A stretch of DNA of 64,000 nt from Methylobacterium mesophilicum SR1.6/6. Its GTDB lineage: Bacteria; Pseudomonadota; Alphaproteobacteria; Rhizobiales; Beijerinckiaceae. The notes under the pieces were generated by a model. The model saw only the letters and a list, made by a program, of their open reading frames with translations. It was not told the origin of the DNA and made no database searches. The position numbers were made by a program, and so were the translations under genes. The DNA lies in assembly GCF_000364445.2 (NCBI RefSeq), contig NZ_CP043538.1:3355612-3419611 (forward strand). The letters run 5' to 3'. Below are positions 27,858-38,136 of this stretch, one piece after another (the first letter of the stretch is position 1; every line of letters begins with the position of its first letter).

Positions 27858-28442
27858 ATGCTGCGCCCGAATCTGCCGACATTCGCCGTCCTCTGCCTGA
27901 GCGCCAGCCTCGGTGCCTGCGCATCGAGCCGCCTGGACGGCCCGCGGACCCGCGCCCCGTCCCAGCAAGGGTCCCTCGACGCGGTCACCGCGATCCCGTC
28001 GGGAACCGTGACCGCGGCGCCCCTGGCACCGCCGCCCGGTGCCGCGGCGAGCCCCGACGCGCCCCCGCCGCCCGGTGCGCAAGCCGCGCTGTCGCCCGCC
28101 GCGCCGACCGTGATCCCGGAGCCGGTCACCCCGCCGGCACCGCCACCCCCAGTGGTGGCGAGCGGGCGGGCGTCCGTGGTCGGCTCCTGGGATGCGCGGG
28201 ACGCCACCGGGGCGAACTGCAAGGTCACCCTGTCGAGTGCGCCCGCCCTCGATCTGTACAAGGCTACGGCTTCGGGGTGCGCCAACAAGGATCTGGCCCG
28301 GGTCTCGGCCTGGGATTTCCGGGACGGCGAAGTCTACCTCTATCAGCCCGGCGGCTCGGTGGCGGCGCGCCTCCGGCAGGGAGGCGCCGGCCTGGAAGGT
28401 GCGCTGACCAAGTCGGGCGCCGCGCTGGCCTTGAATCGCTGA
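27858..28442 (+). CDS. Lipoprotein with AprI/Inh protease-inhibitor domain
   Basis: This encodes 194 residues. A lipobox LGAC puts the lipidated Cys at position 21. Residues 45-105 are a Pro/Ala linker (PPPPGAQAAL and similar). The C-terminal 85 residues (VVGSWDARDATGANCKVTLSS onward, with two Cys likely bridged) match the AprI/Inh family of metalloprotease inhibitors, as in Omp19-like lipoproteins of Rhizobiales. In Brucella the related Omp19 inhibits proteases, so envelope protection is a reasonable role. It is monocistronic. Confidence 0.78.
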   Translation: MLRPNLPTFAVLCLSASLGACASSRLDGPRTRAPSQQGSLDAVTAIPSGTVTAAPLAPPPGAAASPDAPPPPGAQAALSPAAPTVIPEPVTPPAPPPPVVASGRASVVGSWDARDATGANCKVTLSSAPALDLYKATASGCANKDLARVSAWDFRDGEVYLYQPGGSVAARLRQGGAGLEGALTKSGAALALNR

Positions 28443-28549
28443 GGCCTTCGGACAGGACACCGCAACTGCTGCCGCGACCACTCCGCACGGTTGGCACGCG
28501 GCAGCCCGCACTTACATGAAGGCTCCCGCAGCCTCACACCCCCGGCAGC

Positions 28550-30463
28550 ATGTTCCTCGATTGGCTCGAGCGCCGAGTCGACCCGTTCGCGCCCTTCGAC
28601 GAAACGCGAATGCCGCCGCGGTCGGTTCTCGGCTTCGCGTGGTTCTACCTGCGGCCGATCCGCGGCGTGCTGGCGCTGCTGTTCATCATTGCGGTGATCG
28701 CCGGCACGGTCGAGGCCTCCCTTTACCTCGTCATGCGCTGGTTCATCGATCTGCTCGGCACGGCGGATCGGGCAACAGTGCTCTCCGACCATGCGGCGGG
28801 GCTAACGCTCGCGATCCTTCTCATCGCCGTTGTGCGACCGGTCTCGATCTGGGCCCACGAGGTGCTCTCCAACCAGCTCGTGGTCCCACAATCCACTAAC
28901 CAGATCCGCTGGCGTGCCCATCTCTACACGCTCGGCCACGCGCTCTCGTATTTTCAGGGCGACTTCTCCGGCAGACTCGCCAACCGCGTCGTGCAGGTGG
29001 GCCCGGCGGTCCGCGAACTCGCCGTCGTCTTCATCGACACGCTTCTCTACGTGGCGATCTACGCCGTCACCGCGGTCGGGCTGTTCGGCTCGATCTCGCC
29101 GTGGCTGGTCCTGCCGGTGCTGATATGGATTGCCGCCTACGCGGCTCTGACCACGTGGTTTGTGCCACGGGCGCGGTCGCGCTCCCACCGCACCGCCGAC
29201 ACCCGTTCGACGCTGATCGGCCGGATCGTCGACAGCTACACCAACATCCTCACCGTGAAGCTCTTCGCCCGCGACCGCGAGGAGCGGGCGGCGGTGCGGG
29301 ATGCCGTTGAGGTCCACACGGCGGCCTATCTGCACCAGTTCCGCTTGGTGACTCTGACCACCAGCCTGCTCGGGCTCCTTAACAGCGCTCTCCTCATCGC
29401 CACCGGGACGGCCTGTCTGATCCTCTGGCGGAGCAGTGGGATGACCACCGGCGAGGCGTCTGCGGGGCTTGCGCTGGTCCTGCGCCTGATCGCCATGTCC
29501 GGCTGGGTGATGCAGACGGTCCGCGGCGTCTTCGAGAATGTCGGCGTGGTTCAGGAAAGCATGCAGACGATGGCGCGGCCCCACGCCCTCGTGGACGCGC
29601 CGGACGCGGGCGCATTGCGGGTCGCGGGGGGCGAGATCCGGTTCGAGAACGTCGGGTTCCATTACGGGCGCGGCGATGCCACCATCATCGAGGATTTCTC
29701 GCTGACGATCCGACCCGGCGAGAAGGTCGGGCTGGTGGGAGTGAGTGGTGCGGGCAAGTCCACCCTGGCGACACTTCTCCTGCGGCTCTACGACGTGGAG
29801 AGCGGCCGCATCCTGGTGGACGGCCAGGACATCGCCACGGTGACGCAGACATCCCTGCGCGAGGCCATCGCGATGGTCAGCCAGGACACGTCGCTCCTGC
29901 ACCGCTCGATCCGGGACAACATCGCCTACGGGCGGCCCGACGCCGATCAGGCGGCGATCGAGCGCGCGGCCCGGTTGGCCCACGCCGACAGGTTCATCGC
30001 CGACTTGGTCGACCACAAGGGGCGGCGCGGCTACGACGCCCAGGTGGGTGAGCGCGGCGTGAAGCTCTCAGGCGGCCAGCGCCAGCGGATCGCCATCGCG
30101 CGGGTCATGCTCAAGGACGCGCCGATCCTGATCCTGGACGAGGCGACCTCCGCGCTCGATAGCCAGGTCGAGGCTGCAATCCAGGATTCCCTCGACACGC
30201 TGATGGCCGGCAAGACCGTGCTCGCCATCGCTCACCGCCTGTCGACCATCGCGGCCCTCGACAGGCTCGTGGTCATCGACCGCGGACGGATCGTCGAGGA
30301 GGGCACGCACGCAGAACTTGTCGCCCGCGGCGGCGTCTACGCCGGCCTCTGGGCGCGTCAGTCAGGCGGCTTTCTGGCCGATCGGGATCCGCCGAAAACG
30401 CCCGAGGGCTGGCTGACGCCGGATCGGCGGGCGCGACATGTTTCCGACGCCTTGCGCAGCTAG
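28550..30463 (+). CDS. ABC exporter, fused permease and ATPase
   Basis: This encodes 637 residues, a half-transporter of the type-1 exporter fold that should work as a dimer. The six-helix membrane domain spans about residues 30-340; the nucleotide-binding domain has Walker A GVSGAGKST near 397, signature LSGGQRQR near 506, Walker B ILILDEATSALD near 525 and H-loop AIAHRLSTI. It resembles the MsbA/multidrug-like exporters (ABCB type). Substrate unknown. A 58-residue tail follows the ATPase. It is followed after 95 bases by a MATE exporter gene. Confidence 0.88.
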   Translation: MFLDWLERRVDPFAPFDETRMPPRSVLGFAWFYLRPIRGVLALLFIIAVIAGTVEASLYLVMRWFIDLLGTADRATVLSDHAAGLTLAILLIAVVRPVSIWAHEVLSNQLVVPQSTNQIRWRAHLYTLGHALSYFQGDFSGRLANRVVQVGPAVRELAVVFIDTLLYVAIYAVTAVGLFGSISPWLVLPVLIWIAAYAALTTWFVPRARSRSHRTADTRSTLIGRIVDSYTNILTVKLFARDREERAAVRDAVEVHTAAYLHQFRLVTLTTSLLGLLNSALLIATGTACLILWRSSGMTTGEASAGLALVLRLIAMSGWVMQTVRGVFENVGVVQESMQTMARPHALVDAPDAGALRVAGGEIRFENVGFHYGRGDATIIEDFSLTIRPGEKVGLVGVSGAGKSTLATLLLRLYDVESGRILVDGQDIATVTQTSLREAIAMVSQDTSLLHRSIRDNIAYGRPDADQAAIERAARLAHADRFIADLVDHKGRRGYDAQVGERGVKLSGGQRQRIAIARVMLKDAPILILDEATSALDSQVEAAIQDSLDTLMAGKTVLAIAHRLSTIAALDRLVVIDRGRIVEEGTHAELVARGGVYAGLWARQSGGFLADRDPPKTPEGWLTPDRRARHVSDALRS

Positions 30464-30558
30464 GCGATTGCGGCGCCGGCCCAGACGGGTCGCGGCGCCG
30501 AGGTCACCGCGTCATCGCGGCCGATCCGTCCAGATCTGAGACATCCCGAGAGCGTTCC

Positions 30559-31953
30559 ATGCCGGCACTCGACCTCGCGGGCCTTCCCGCGCGGGAAGGG
30601 GCCCCGTTGCACCGTCCCTGGCTCCGCGAACTGCGCGCGACACTGGCGCTATCGGGGCCGCTCGTGCTCATCAACCTCGCCCAGCACGGCCTGATCATGG
30701 CCGACGTCGTCCTGCTCGGTCGCCTCGGCGCCGTGGACCTTGCAGCGGCGACGCTGGCGCACGGGCTCTACTTCATCCTGTTCATCGGCGGCCTCGGCCT
30801 GACCGGGACGGTGGCACCGCTGACCGCTGCAGCGCTCGGGGGCGATCCAGGCGCGAGCGACGCCGCGCGGCGTACCCTTCGGGCTGGTCTCTGGGCCGCC
30901 ACGCTGGTGTCCGCGCCCCTGATGGGGCTCCTCTGGTACACCGGCCCGCTGCTCGCCGCGATCGGAGAGCCGCCGGCCCTGGCCGAGGCGGCGGGCGCCT
31001 ATATGCGCGTCTTGCAATGGGCGATGTGGCCGGCCCTGCTGTTCATGGCCGTGCGGGGCGCGCTCGCCGCCTTGGAACGGCCGGGCTGGGCGCTGGCCGC
31101 GAGCCTCGTTGCGCTTCCGGTGAACGTCACCCTCGGCCTGTGGCTCGCCTTTCCTGCGGGCCTCGGCCTTGGCATGGCGGGGATCGGCGCCGCCACGCTG
31201 TGCTCGTCGGTGTTCAGCCTCGCTCTTCTGGTCGCCGTGGTTCTGTGCAATCCACGACTCCGGCGCTATCGGCTCCTCCAGGGGCTCTGGCGTTTCGACG
31301 GCGCGCGGCTGGCCGCCGTCTTCCGGCTCGGCCTGCCGATGGTGGCGACCGGCCTGGCCGAGGCGGGCCTATTCGAGGCCGCCGCCCTCGGTATAGGCCT
31401 GTTCGGGGCGAGCCAGCTCGCCGCCCACGCAGTGGCGATCCAGATCGCGGCCGTGTGCTTCATGGTGCCCAACGGTGTCGCCCAGGCCGCGACCGTACGG
31501 GTCGGATTGGCCTTCGGGCGCCGGGACGGGAGCGGCGTACGACGGTCCGGCGCGGTCGCGCTGGGGCTCGCCTTCGTCTTCATGACGCTCTGCGCGTTCA
31601 CCCAGCTCCTCGTTCCGGAACGGCTCACCGGCCTGTTTCTCGACCTGCGCGACCCCGCCAACGACGCCGTCCTGCCGATCGCGGCCGCCTTCATCGGCTT
31701 CGCGGCGCTCTTCGCGGTGGCTGACGGCGTGCAGTCGGTGGCGCTCGGCATGCTGCGCGGTCTGCAGGACACCCGGGTCCCGATGTGGATCGCGATCGGG
31801 GGTTACTGGGGCCTCGGCGTGCCGCTCGGCGCCGCGCTGGCCTGGGGCGGCGGCTTCCAGGGCTACGGAATCTGGTTCGGCTTCTGCGCGGGGCTCTTCG
31901 CGGTGGCGAGCCTGCTGGTCCTGAGGTGGCACCGACTCACGGGCGCGACATGA
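30559..31953 (+). CDS. MATE family efflux transporter
   Basis: This encodes 464 residues with 12 predicted helices in two similar halves, as for the NorM branch of cation-driven drug exporters. The N-terminal LSGPLVLINLAQHGLIMADVV and the second-half LPMVATGLAEAGLFEAAAL are the equivalent start segments of each half, and GMLRGLQDTRVPMWIAIGGYWGLG is the typical late segment. Substrates are likely cationic drugs. It follows the ABC exporter on the same strand, possibly co-transcribed. Confidence 0.9.
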   Translation: MPALDLAGLPAREGAPLHRPWLRELRATLALSGPLVLINLAQHGLIMADVVLLGRLGAVDLAAATLAHGLYFILFIGGLGLTGTVAPLTAAALGGDPGASDAARRTLRAGLWAATLVSAPLMGLLWYTGPLLAAIGEPPALAEAAGAYMRVLQWAMWPALLFMAVRGALAALERPGWALAASLVALPVNVTLGLWLAFPAGLGLGMAGIGAATLCSSVFSLALLVAVVLCNPRLRRYRLLQGLWRFDGARLAAVFRLGLPMVATGLAEAGLFEAAALGIGLFGASQLAAHAVAIQIAAVCFMVPNGVAQAATVRVGLAFGRRDGSGVRRSGAVALGLAFVFMTLCAFTQLLVPERLTGLFLDLRDPANDAVLPIAAAFIGFAALFAVADGVQSVALGMLRGLQDTRVPMWIAIGGYWGLGVPLGAALAWGGGFQGYGIWFGFCAGLFAVASLLVLRWHRLTGAT

Positions 31954-32236
31954 GGCGGGCGCATCCCGGAACGGAAGCCGGGGTGGAGGAATCGAACCAG
32001 CCTCAGGCGGTCGCGGGAGTGCCCTGTCTACCGCACCGCAGTAACATACGGCCCCGCTTACCGCGCGAGATGCGCGCGCGATCTGGCCGTCGGCTTGACT
32101 CCGGGCGACGGGCGGTCGCATTGCACAGTTTAGAATTAAAGTGCTGTGGTTCGGCCGAGCCGACAAACCCGCACGTCAAGCGGCGCGCCTCCCTCGTCCG
32201 GCACGGTGAGGGCCCGCTCTCTGGAGGTTCGAGACC

Positions 32237-32806
32237 TTGGCGAACACATCAGCCGCCGCCCCCGCGACGCATGGGCATGACGGCAGCCGCCGTGATTTCC
32301 TTTTCCTCGCCACCGGTGCCGCGCTCGCCGTCGGAGCGGGCGCTGCCGCTTGGCCGCTGATCTCCTCCATGGCGCCCGACGCCGATACGATCGCGGCCGG
32401 CGCCCCGATCGAGGTCGACCTGGCGCCGATCCAGGACGGGCAGATCGTGAACGTCTTCTGGCGCGGCAAGCTGATCTTCGTCCGCAAGCTCACCGAGAAG
32501 GAGGTGGGCGACATGAAGGCGGTGCCACTCTCGGCGATGATTGATCCCGCCGCCTTCACGACGCGGGTCAAGAATGGCCACGACCAGTGGCTCATCGTCT
32601 ACGGCAACTGCACGCATCTCGGCTGCGTGCCGATCGGCCACCAGGGCAATTTCGAGGGCTGGGCCTGCCCGTGCCACGGCTCGCAATTCGACGCAGTGGG
32701 TCGCGTGCGCCACGGACCAGCGCCCATCAACCTGCCGATCCCCCCCTACGCCTTCCAGACGGATACGAAGATCCGGATCGGCGAAGGCGGCAAGGAAGCG
32801 GCTTGA
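32237..32806 (+). CDS. petA: Ubiquinol-cytochrome c reductase Rieske subunit
   Basis: This encodes 189 residues. It carries the [2Fe-2S] centre of the cytochrome bc1 complex. TTG at 32237 is taken as start: no in-frame ATG exists before the signal, and TGGAGG lies ten bases upstream. A twin-arginine signal anchor ([11 protein letters not shown]) is at 17-27. Cluster ligands are Cys125/His127 in CTHLGC and Cys144/His147 in CPCHGS, with the disulphide Cys130 and Cys146. It starts petABC; petB follows after 13 bases. Confidence 0.96.
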   Translation: MANTSAAAPATHGHDGSRRDFLFLATGAALAVGAGAAAWPLISSMAPDADTIAAGAPIEVDLAPIQDGQIVNVFWRGKLIFVRKLTEKEVGDMKAVPLSAMIDPAAFTTRVKNGHDQWLIVYGNCTHLGCVPIGHQGNFEGWACPCHGSQFDAVGRVRHGPAPINLPIPPYAFQTDTKIRIGEGGKEAA

Positions 32807-32819
32807 GGAGGACGGAAGC

Positions 32820-34106
32820 ATGAGCGGAACGGCCAGCACCTACGTCCCCAAGAGCCGCGTGGCCAAATGGTTCGAGGCGCGCCTGCCCATCGCTGGGCTG
32901 GTGCACTCGTCCTTCATTGCCTACCCGGTTCCGCGGAACCTCAACTACTTCTGGACCTTCGGGGCGATCCTCGCCGCATTCTTGGGGATCCAGATCATCA
33001 CCGGCGTCTGGCTGGCGATGCACTATGAACCTTCGGCGACGGGCGCCTTCACCTCCGTCGAGAAGATCATGCGCGACGTGAATTACGGCTGGCTGCTGCG
33101 CTACGCGCACGCCAACGGCGCGTCGATGTTCTTCGTGGCCGTCTACGTTCATATGTTCAGGGCGCTCTACTACGGGTCGTACAAGGCCCCGCGCGAGGTG
33201 CTCTACATCCTCGGCGTCGTCATCTACCTGCTGATGATGGCCACCGCCTTCCTCGGCTACACGCTGCCCTGGGGCCAGATGAGCTTCTGGGGTGCCACAG
33301 TCATCACCAACATCCTTGCGGCGATCCCGGTGGTCGGCGACACGATCCAGACCCTGCTTTGGGGCGGTTACTCGGTGGGCAACCCGACGGTGAACCGCTT
33401 CTTCTCCCTGCACTACCTGCTGCCCTGGATGATCGCCGGCGTGGTCATCCTGCACGTCTGGGCGCTGCACGTGACGGGTCAGAACAATCCGGCCGGGATC
33501 CCGATCAAGTCGAGCAAGGATGCGGTGCCGTTCACGCCCTACGCCACCGTCAAGGACGTGTTCGCGACCTGCGTGTTCATGATCCTGTTCGCGTGGTTCC
33601 TGTTCTTCCAGCCGAACTTCCTCGGCCATGCGGACAACTACATCCAGGCGAATCCCGCCGTGACGCCCGCGCACATCGTTCCGGAATGGTACTTCCTGCC
33701 GTTCTACGCGATCCTGCGCGCGGTCCCGAGCAAGCTCGGTGGCGTGATCCTGATGTTCTCGGCGGTGATCATCCTGGCCTTCGCGCCGTGGCTCGACACG
33801 TCGCGAATCCGCTCATGCAACTACCGGCCGATCTACCGCCAGTTCTTCTGGGTGTTCATCGGCGTCACGCTGCTGCTCGGCTGGCTGGGTTCGCAGCCTC
33901 CGGAGGGCGGCTACGTGATCGCATCGCAGGTCTGCACCGCCTACTACTTCGCCCACTTCCTGATCGTCATGCCGCTCTGCGGTCTGTTCGAGACACCGAA
34001 GAAGCTGCCGGGCTCGATCCTCGAGAGCGTGACCGGGCCAGGCAAGCAGGTGAGCGGATCCGGCATGCCAGCGGGTGCCGCCGCCGCTCCGACCACCAAG
34101 GGCTGA
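32820..34106 (+). CDS. petB: Cytochrome b of complex bc1
   Basis: This encodes 428 residues from the ATG at 32820, preceded by GGAGGACGGAAGC. Eight membrane helices carry two haems b and both quinone sites. Visible features are [15 protein letters not shown], the paired His residues ([12 protein letters not shown] and [12 protein letters not shown]), [12 protein letters not shown] of the Qo site and the PEWYF loop near residue 290. The last 20 residues are a Gly/Ala/Pro tail. Genes petA and petC flank it closely. Confidence 0.97.
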   Translation: MSGTASTYVPKSRVAKWFEARLPIAGLVHSSFIAYPVPRNLNYFWTFGAILAAFLGIQIITGVWLAMHYEPSATGAFTSVEKIMRDVNYGWLLRYAHANGASMFFVAVYVHMFRALYYGSYKAPREVLYILGVVIYLLMMATAFLGYTLPWGQMSFWGATVITNILAAIPVVGDTIQTLLWGGYSVGNPTVNRFFSLHYLLPWMIAGVVILHVWALHVTGQNNPAGIPIKSSKDAVPFTPYATVKDVFATCVFMILFAWFLFFQPNFLGHADNYIQANPAVTPAHIVPEWYFLPFYAILRAVPSKLGGVILMFSAVIILAFAPWLDTSRIRSCNYRPIYRQFFWVFIGVTLLLGWLGSQPPEGGYVIASQVCTAYYFAHFLIVMPLCGLFETPKKLPGSILESVTGPGKQVSGSGMPAGAAAAPTTKG

Positions 34107-34124
34107 CGGGCTGACGACAGGACC

Positions 34125-35027
34125 ATGATGATGACCCGCGTCCTCTCGACCGCCGCCCTTGCGGCACTTCTGTTCGGCGCCGCGCCGGCCTCCGCCCAAG
34201 AGGGACATGGCGGGCCGATCCCGGCCCGCGTGAACTGGAGCTTCGCCGGCACGTTCGGCCGCTTCGACACCGCGCAGCTGCAGCGAGGCTTCCAAGTCTA
34301 CAAGGAAGTCTGCTCAGCCTGCCACTCGATGAAGCTGGTCGCCTTCCGCAATCTGGCGCAGGAGGGCGGCCCGGACTTCACCGCCAGCCAAGTCAAAGCT
34401 CTCGCCGCGACCTATCAGGTCAAGGACGGGCCGAACGATGCGGGCGACATGTTCGATCGCCCGGGCCGCCCGGCCGACACCTTCCCGCCGCCCTTCCCGA
34501 ACGATCAGGCGGCAGCCGCGGCCAATGGCGGCAAGGCGCCTCCGGACTTCTCGGTGATCGCCAAGGCGCGGACCTTCTCCCGCGGCTCGCTGTACTTCCT
34601 GACCGACTGGCTGCCCCTCATCGGCTATTCGGAGCAGGGGCCCGATTACATCCACGCGCTCCTCAACGGCTACGAAGAGGCGCCGAAGGACTTCACCGTC
34701 CCGGATGGCGGCCACTACAACAAATATTATCCCGGCCACATCATCGCGATGCCGCCGCCGATCACCGACGGGCAGGTCACCTACCCGAAGAACGATCAAG
34801 GCCAGCCGGTCGTGCCCGAGACCGTCGATCAGTACGGCAAGGACGTCGCGGCTTTCCTGATGTGGGCGGCCGAGCCGCACATGATGGACCGCAAGGCTCT
34901 GGGGTTCCGGGTGATCCTGTTCCTGATCATCCTGTCGGGGCTGCTGTACTACGTGAAGAAGAAGATCTGGGCCGATGTCGGCGGCGAGGTCCACGGCCTC
35001 CAGCCGGAGTTGCACAAGGCCTACTGA
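34125..35027 (+). CDS. petC: Cytochrome c1
   Basis: This encodes 300 residues. A signal peptide (to ASAQ at about 25) directs it to the periplasm, where haem is attached at CSACH (Cys63, Cys66, His67). The far C-terminal helix (RVILFLIILSGLLYYVKKKIWADV) anchors it in the membrane. The likely second haem ligand Met lies in the IAMPPPI region. It is separate from petB, not a fused fbcH. A strong terminator follows 29 bases after the stop. Confidence 0.96.
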   Translation: MMMTRVLSTAALAALLFGAAPASAQEGHGGPIPARVNWSFAGTFGRFDTAQLQRGFQVYKEVCSACHSMKLVAFRNLAQEGGPDFTASQVKALAATYQVKDGPNDAGDMFDRPGRPADTFPPPFPNDQAAAAANGGKAPPDFSVIAKARTFSRGSLYFLTDWLPLIGYSEQGPDYIHALLNGYEEAPKDFTVPDGGHYNKYYPGHIIAMPPPITDGQVTYPKNDQGQPVVPETVDQYGKDVAAFLMWAAEPHMMDRKALGFRVILFLIILSGLLYYVKKKIWADVGGEVHGLQPELHKAY

Positions 35028-35056
35028 GATCTCACCTCGGATCGACGAAGCTGGTT

Positions 35057-35086
35057 GGGCCTCCCTTGCGGAGGCCCATCTTTTTT
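35057..35086 (+). terminator. Terminator after petABC
   Basis: GGGCCTCC pairs perfectly with GGAGGCCC around CTTGC, followed three bases later by TTTTTT. It closes the petABC operon. Confidence 0.9.
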
Positions 35087-35220
35087 GAGCTGGATCCCCA
35101 TGTTAACCCGTCATTTCCGCGATGATCGGCTCGGGGAACACGAGCCGATCCACCCCCAAACCTGGTCCTGAGCGTCGGCGCAGCGGCCTCAAGTGGGCTC
35201 CAATTACCGCGGAACCTGGA

Positions 35221-35280
35221 GGTTTCCTTCGAGGCCTCCGCTTCGCCCCGGCACCTCAGGACGAGGTCACGGGTAGGACT
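35221..35280. repeat. Partial copy of intergenic repeat family B
   Basis: The segment with CTTCGAGGCCTCCGCTTCG and CACCTCAGGACGAGGTCACGGGT is related to one arm of the inverted repeat at 47067-47203 (there CACCTCGGGATGAGGTTGCGGGT). The 294-base gap between petC and mtnP otherwise holds the terminator and no gene. Confidence 0.5.
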
Positions 35281-35321
35281 AGCGGCTCTTCGAAGCGCCG
35301 CGCCACGACAGGGATACCTTC

Positions 35322-36197
35322 ATGACGGCAGCGGTACTCGGCGTGATGGGCGGCTCCGGCGTCTACGAGCTGCCGGGTCTCGAGGATGTCTGTGAGGAGC
35401 GCGTGGCTTCTCCCTGGGGCGAGCCCTCGGACGCCCTGCGGATCGGGCGGATCGGCGACACGAAAGTCGTATTTCTGGCCCGGCACGGGCGCGGCCACCG
35501 GCTCTCGCCATCGGGTATCAACTACCGCGCCAACATCGATGCCCTGAAGCGGGCAGGGGTCACCGATCTCGTCGCTCTCTCGGCCTGCGGTTCGTTCCGC
35601 GAGGAGCTGCCGCCGGGCCTGTTCGTCCTCGTCGACCAGTTCGTCGACCGCACCTACGGGCGTGCCTCCTCATTCTTCGGCGACGGCTGTGTCGCCCATG
35701 TCTCCCTCGCGCACCCGGTGGGTCCCGGTCTTCAGGCGCGGATCGCCCAGGCGGCTAAGGCCGAGCAGATCGCAGTGCACCGCGGCGGTACCTATGTCTG
35801 CATGGAGGGCCCGCAATTCTCCTCGCTGGCAGAATCCCGCGCCTACAAGGCACAGGGCTTCGACGTGATCGGCATGACCAACATGCCGGAGGCCAAGCTC
35901 GCCCGCGAGGCGGAGATCACCTACGCGACCATCGCGATGGTGACCGACTACGATTGCTGGCATCCCGGCCACGACGCCGTGGACGTGGCCTCCGTGATCG
36001 CGGTCGCCCGCGCCAATGCCGACAAGGCCGCGCGCGTGGTGGCACGGCTGGCGCGCGACTTTCCAGGCGAGCGCGAACCCTGTCCGGCGGGTTCCCACCG
36101 GGCGCTTGAGGGCGCGATCATGACGGCGCCTTCCGTGCGGGATCCGGCGCTGCTCGCGAAGCTCGACGCCGTGGCGGGACGGGTGCTGGCCGGCTAG
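35322..36197 (+). CDS. mtnP: S-methyl-5'-thioadenosine phosphorylase
   Basis: This encodes 291 residues. It phosphorolyses methylthioadenosine, a by-product of polyamine and homoserine-lactone synthesis, to adenine and methylthioribose 1-phosphate. Family features are VMGGSGVY with the phosphate-binding Ser, FLARHGRGH, the ribose/base-site YVCMEGPQFSSLAES and VIGMTNMPEAKLARE, and VTDYDCWHP. A methylthioinosine-specific relative is possible, but the Ser and Asp-containing base site fits MTA use. It lies just upstream of the his genes, after a terminator. Confidence 0.9.
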   Translation: MTAAVLGVMGGSGVYELPGLEDVCEERVASPWGEPSDALRIGRIGDTKVVFLARHGRGHRLSPSGINYRANIDALKRAGVTDLVALSACGSFREELPPGLFVLVDQFVDRTYGRASSFFGDGCVAHVSLAHPVGPGLQARIAQAAKAEQIAVHRGGTYVCMEGPQFSSLAESRAYKAQGFDVIGMTNMPEAKLAREAEITYATIAMVTDYDCWHPGHDAVDVASVIAVARANADKAARVVARLARDFPGEREPCPAGSHRALEGAIMTAPSVRDPALLAKLDAVAGRVLAG

Positions 36198-36279
36198 GGA
36201 ACGCCCTTTCCATTCCGAAGAGAGTCCCTCTAGAAGGCGGGGCGGCCACAATCGCCCCTGAGACGAAGTTCAGACCAAG

Positions 36280-36867
36280 ATGCGCAGCGCCACCATCAGC
36301 CGGAAGACCGCGGAAACCGACATCGCGGTCTCCGTGGCTCTCGACGGGACCGGCCAATCGACGATAGCCACGGGAATCGGCTTCCTCGATCACATGCTGG
36401 ATCTCCTGGCGCGGCACGCCCTCTTCGATCTCGACGTGAGGGTCGACGGCGACCTACACATCGACCAGCATCACTCGGCCGAGGATTGCGGCATCGCGCT
36501 CGGACAGGCCTTCGCCAAGGCACTCGGCGACAAGCGTGGCGTCACCCGCTACGCCGACATTCACCTGCCGATGGACGAGGCGCTCACCCGCGTCTGCGTC
36601 GATATCTCAGGTCGTCCTTTCCTGGTGTTCCGCACCGCCTTTCGGGTTGAGAAGATCGGAAATTTCGATACCGAGCTGGTGCGCGAGTGGTTCCAGGCCT
36701 TCGCGATGAATGCCGGGCTGACCTTGCACGTCGAGACGCTCTACGGGGACAACGCCCACCATATCGCGGAAAGCTGCTTCAAGGGACTGGCCCGGGCCTT
36801 GCGGAAGGCCGTGGCGATCGATCCGCGGGAGGAGGGGCGCGTTCCCTCCACCAAGGGCTCCCTGTAG
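36280..36867 (+). CDS. hisB: Imidazoleglycerol-phosphate dehydratase
   Basis: This encodes 195 residues, the monofunctional form without the phosphatase domain. It catalyses the sixth step of histidine synthesis. Manganese-site motifs are [27 protein letters not shown] (His64, His65, Glu68) and the C-terminal [18 protein letters not shown]. It is the first his gene in the cluster; DUF2628 and hisH follow. Confidence 0.97.
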   Translation: MRSATISRKTAETDIAVSVALDGTGQSTIATGIGFLDHMLDLLARHALFDLDVRVDGDLHIDQHHSAEDCGIALGQAFAKALGDKRGVTRYADIHLPMDEALTRVCVDISGRPFLVFRTAFRVEKIGNFDTELVREWFQAFAMNAGLTLHVETLYGDNAHHIAESCFKGLARALRKAVAIDPREEGRVPSTKGSL

Positions 36868-36934
36868 ACTTGTTGTCGTCGGGCGTCCGGATCGGCCACA
36901 CGGCCCTCGCGGCGCACGCTGTCGGAGTTTCGCG

Positions 36935-37420
36935 ATGCGGATGCGCAGCTACACGCTCCACCTGCCGGATGAGGCACGGCCGGGCGAGTCGATCGGCCTC
37001 GACCGCGCCAAGCTGGTGCGGGACGGCTTCTCGTGGTCGGCCTTCGCCTTCACCGTTGTGTGGTTCCTATTCCATCGCCTCTGGATCGCGGCACTGATCG
37101 TGTTGATCGGGCTCGTGGCGCTGGCGGGGCTGGGAATCTTCCTGGACCTGTCCACCGGCGCCGGCGTGTTCGTCACGGTCCTCGCAGCGTGGCTGATCGG
37201 ACTCGAAGCATCGAGCCTTCGGCGCTGGACGCTGGCCCGGCGCGGGTGGCCGGCGCGCGATGCCGTAGTCGCATCGTCGCCCGAGGAGGCGGAGGCTCGG
37301 GCGCTGCAGCGCTGGATCGGAGCGAGCCCGACCGCACCCCGTGCCCCGTTCCCGAGCGGACCCAGCCGGCGCACGGACCCAGTCATCGGTCTGTTCCCTG
37401 CGCAGGAAGGCGCCCGGTGA
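36935..37420 (+). CDS. DUF2628 membrane protein in his cluster
   Basis: This encodes 161 residues with a hydrophilic N terminus ([17 protein letters not shown]) and three or so hydrophobic helices between 35 and 95 ([21 protein letters not shown]), fitting the DUF2628 family. The C-terminal tail is hydrophilic. DUF2628 genes commonly sit between hisB and hisH in Rhizobiales; no biochemical function is known. It lies 19 bases before hisH. Confidence 0.8.
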   Translation: MRMRSYTLHLPDEARPGESIGLDRAKLVRDGFSWSAFAFTVVWFLFHRLWIAALIVLIGLVALAGLGIFLDLSTGAGVFVTVLAAWLIGLEASSLRRWTLARRGWPARDAVVASSPEEAEARALQRWIGASPTAPRAPFPSGPSRRTDPVIGLFPAQEGAR

Positions 37421-37439
37421 GTCAGTGCGCGAGACGAGC

Positions 37440-38099
37440 ATGAGCACTGAGATCGTCGCGATCATCGATTACGGGTCGGGAAACCTTCATTCCGCCGCCA
37501 AGGCCTTCGAGCGCGCCGCCCGCGAGAGCGGCCGCAACGCGCGGATCTGCCTGACGTCGGAGCCGGACGTGGTGGCTTCGGCCGACCGCGTCGTCCTGCC
37601 GGGCGTCGGCGCTTACGCGGATTGCCGTCGCGGGCTCGACGCGGTGCCCGGCATGGTCGAGGCGATGACGCATGCCGCCCATGAGGCCGGCCGCCCCTTC
37701 CTGGGGATCTGCGTCGGCATGCAGCTCCTCGCGACCCGCGGCCTTGAATACACCACGACCCCGGGCCTCGGCTGGATCCCGGGCGATGTCGGCCCGATCC
37801 GCCCGGCGGATCCGACGCTCAAGGTCCCGCATATGGGTTGGAACACCCTGCGAGCTGAACGCGACCACGCCCTCCTTACCGGGATCCCGACCGGCGCAGA
37901 CGGCCTCCACGCCTACTTCGTACATAGCTACGCGCTCACACCCGAGCGCCCGGACGACGTGGTCGCCCGCGCAGAGTATGGCGGGCCGGTCACCGCCATG
38001 GTCGCGCGCGACAACGTCGCCGGCACGCAATTCCATCCCGAGAAGAGTCAGCGGCTGGGCCTCGCCCTCATCGCGAATTTTCTCAACTGGCGCCCGTGA
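37440..38099 (+). CDS. hisH: Imidazole glycerol phosphate synthase glutaminase subunit
   Basis: This encodes 219 residues from the ATG at 37440 ([15 protein letters not shown]); the open frame further upstream overlaps DUF2628. HisH supplies ammonia from glutamine to HisF. The triad is Cys91 in GICVGMQLL and His/Glu in QFHPEKSQR. The HMGWN motif near residue 133 is typical. hisA follows after 37 bases. Confidence 0.96.
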   Translation: MSTEIVAIIDYGSGNLHSAAKAFERAARESGRNARICLTSEPDVVASADRVVLPGVGAYADCRRGLDAVPGMVEAMTHAAHEAGRPFLGICVGMQLLATRGLEYTTTPGLGWIPGDVGPIRPADPTLKVPHMGWNTLRAERDHALLTGIPTGADGLHAYFVHSYALTPERPDDVVARAEYGGPVTAMVARDNVAGTQFHPEKSQRLGLALIANFLNWRP

Positions 38100-38136
38100 G
38101 CGCGGTGCGGCCCCGACAAGAAGGACAGATGCGCCC

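Noticed and set aside
31974..32080. tRNA-like T-arm (GGTTCGATTCC on the minus strand) between the MATE gene and petA
   Set aside because: No matching acceptor or anticodon stem could be built; the T stem itself has a mismatch.
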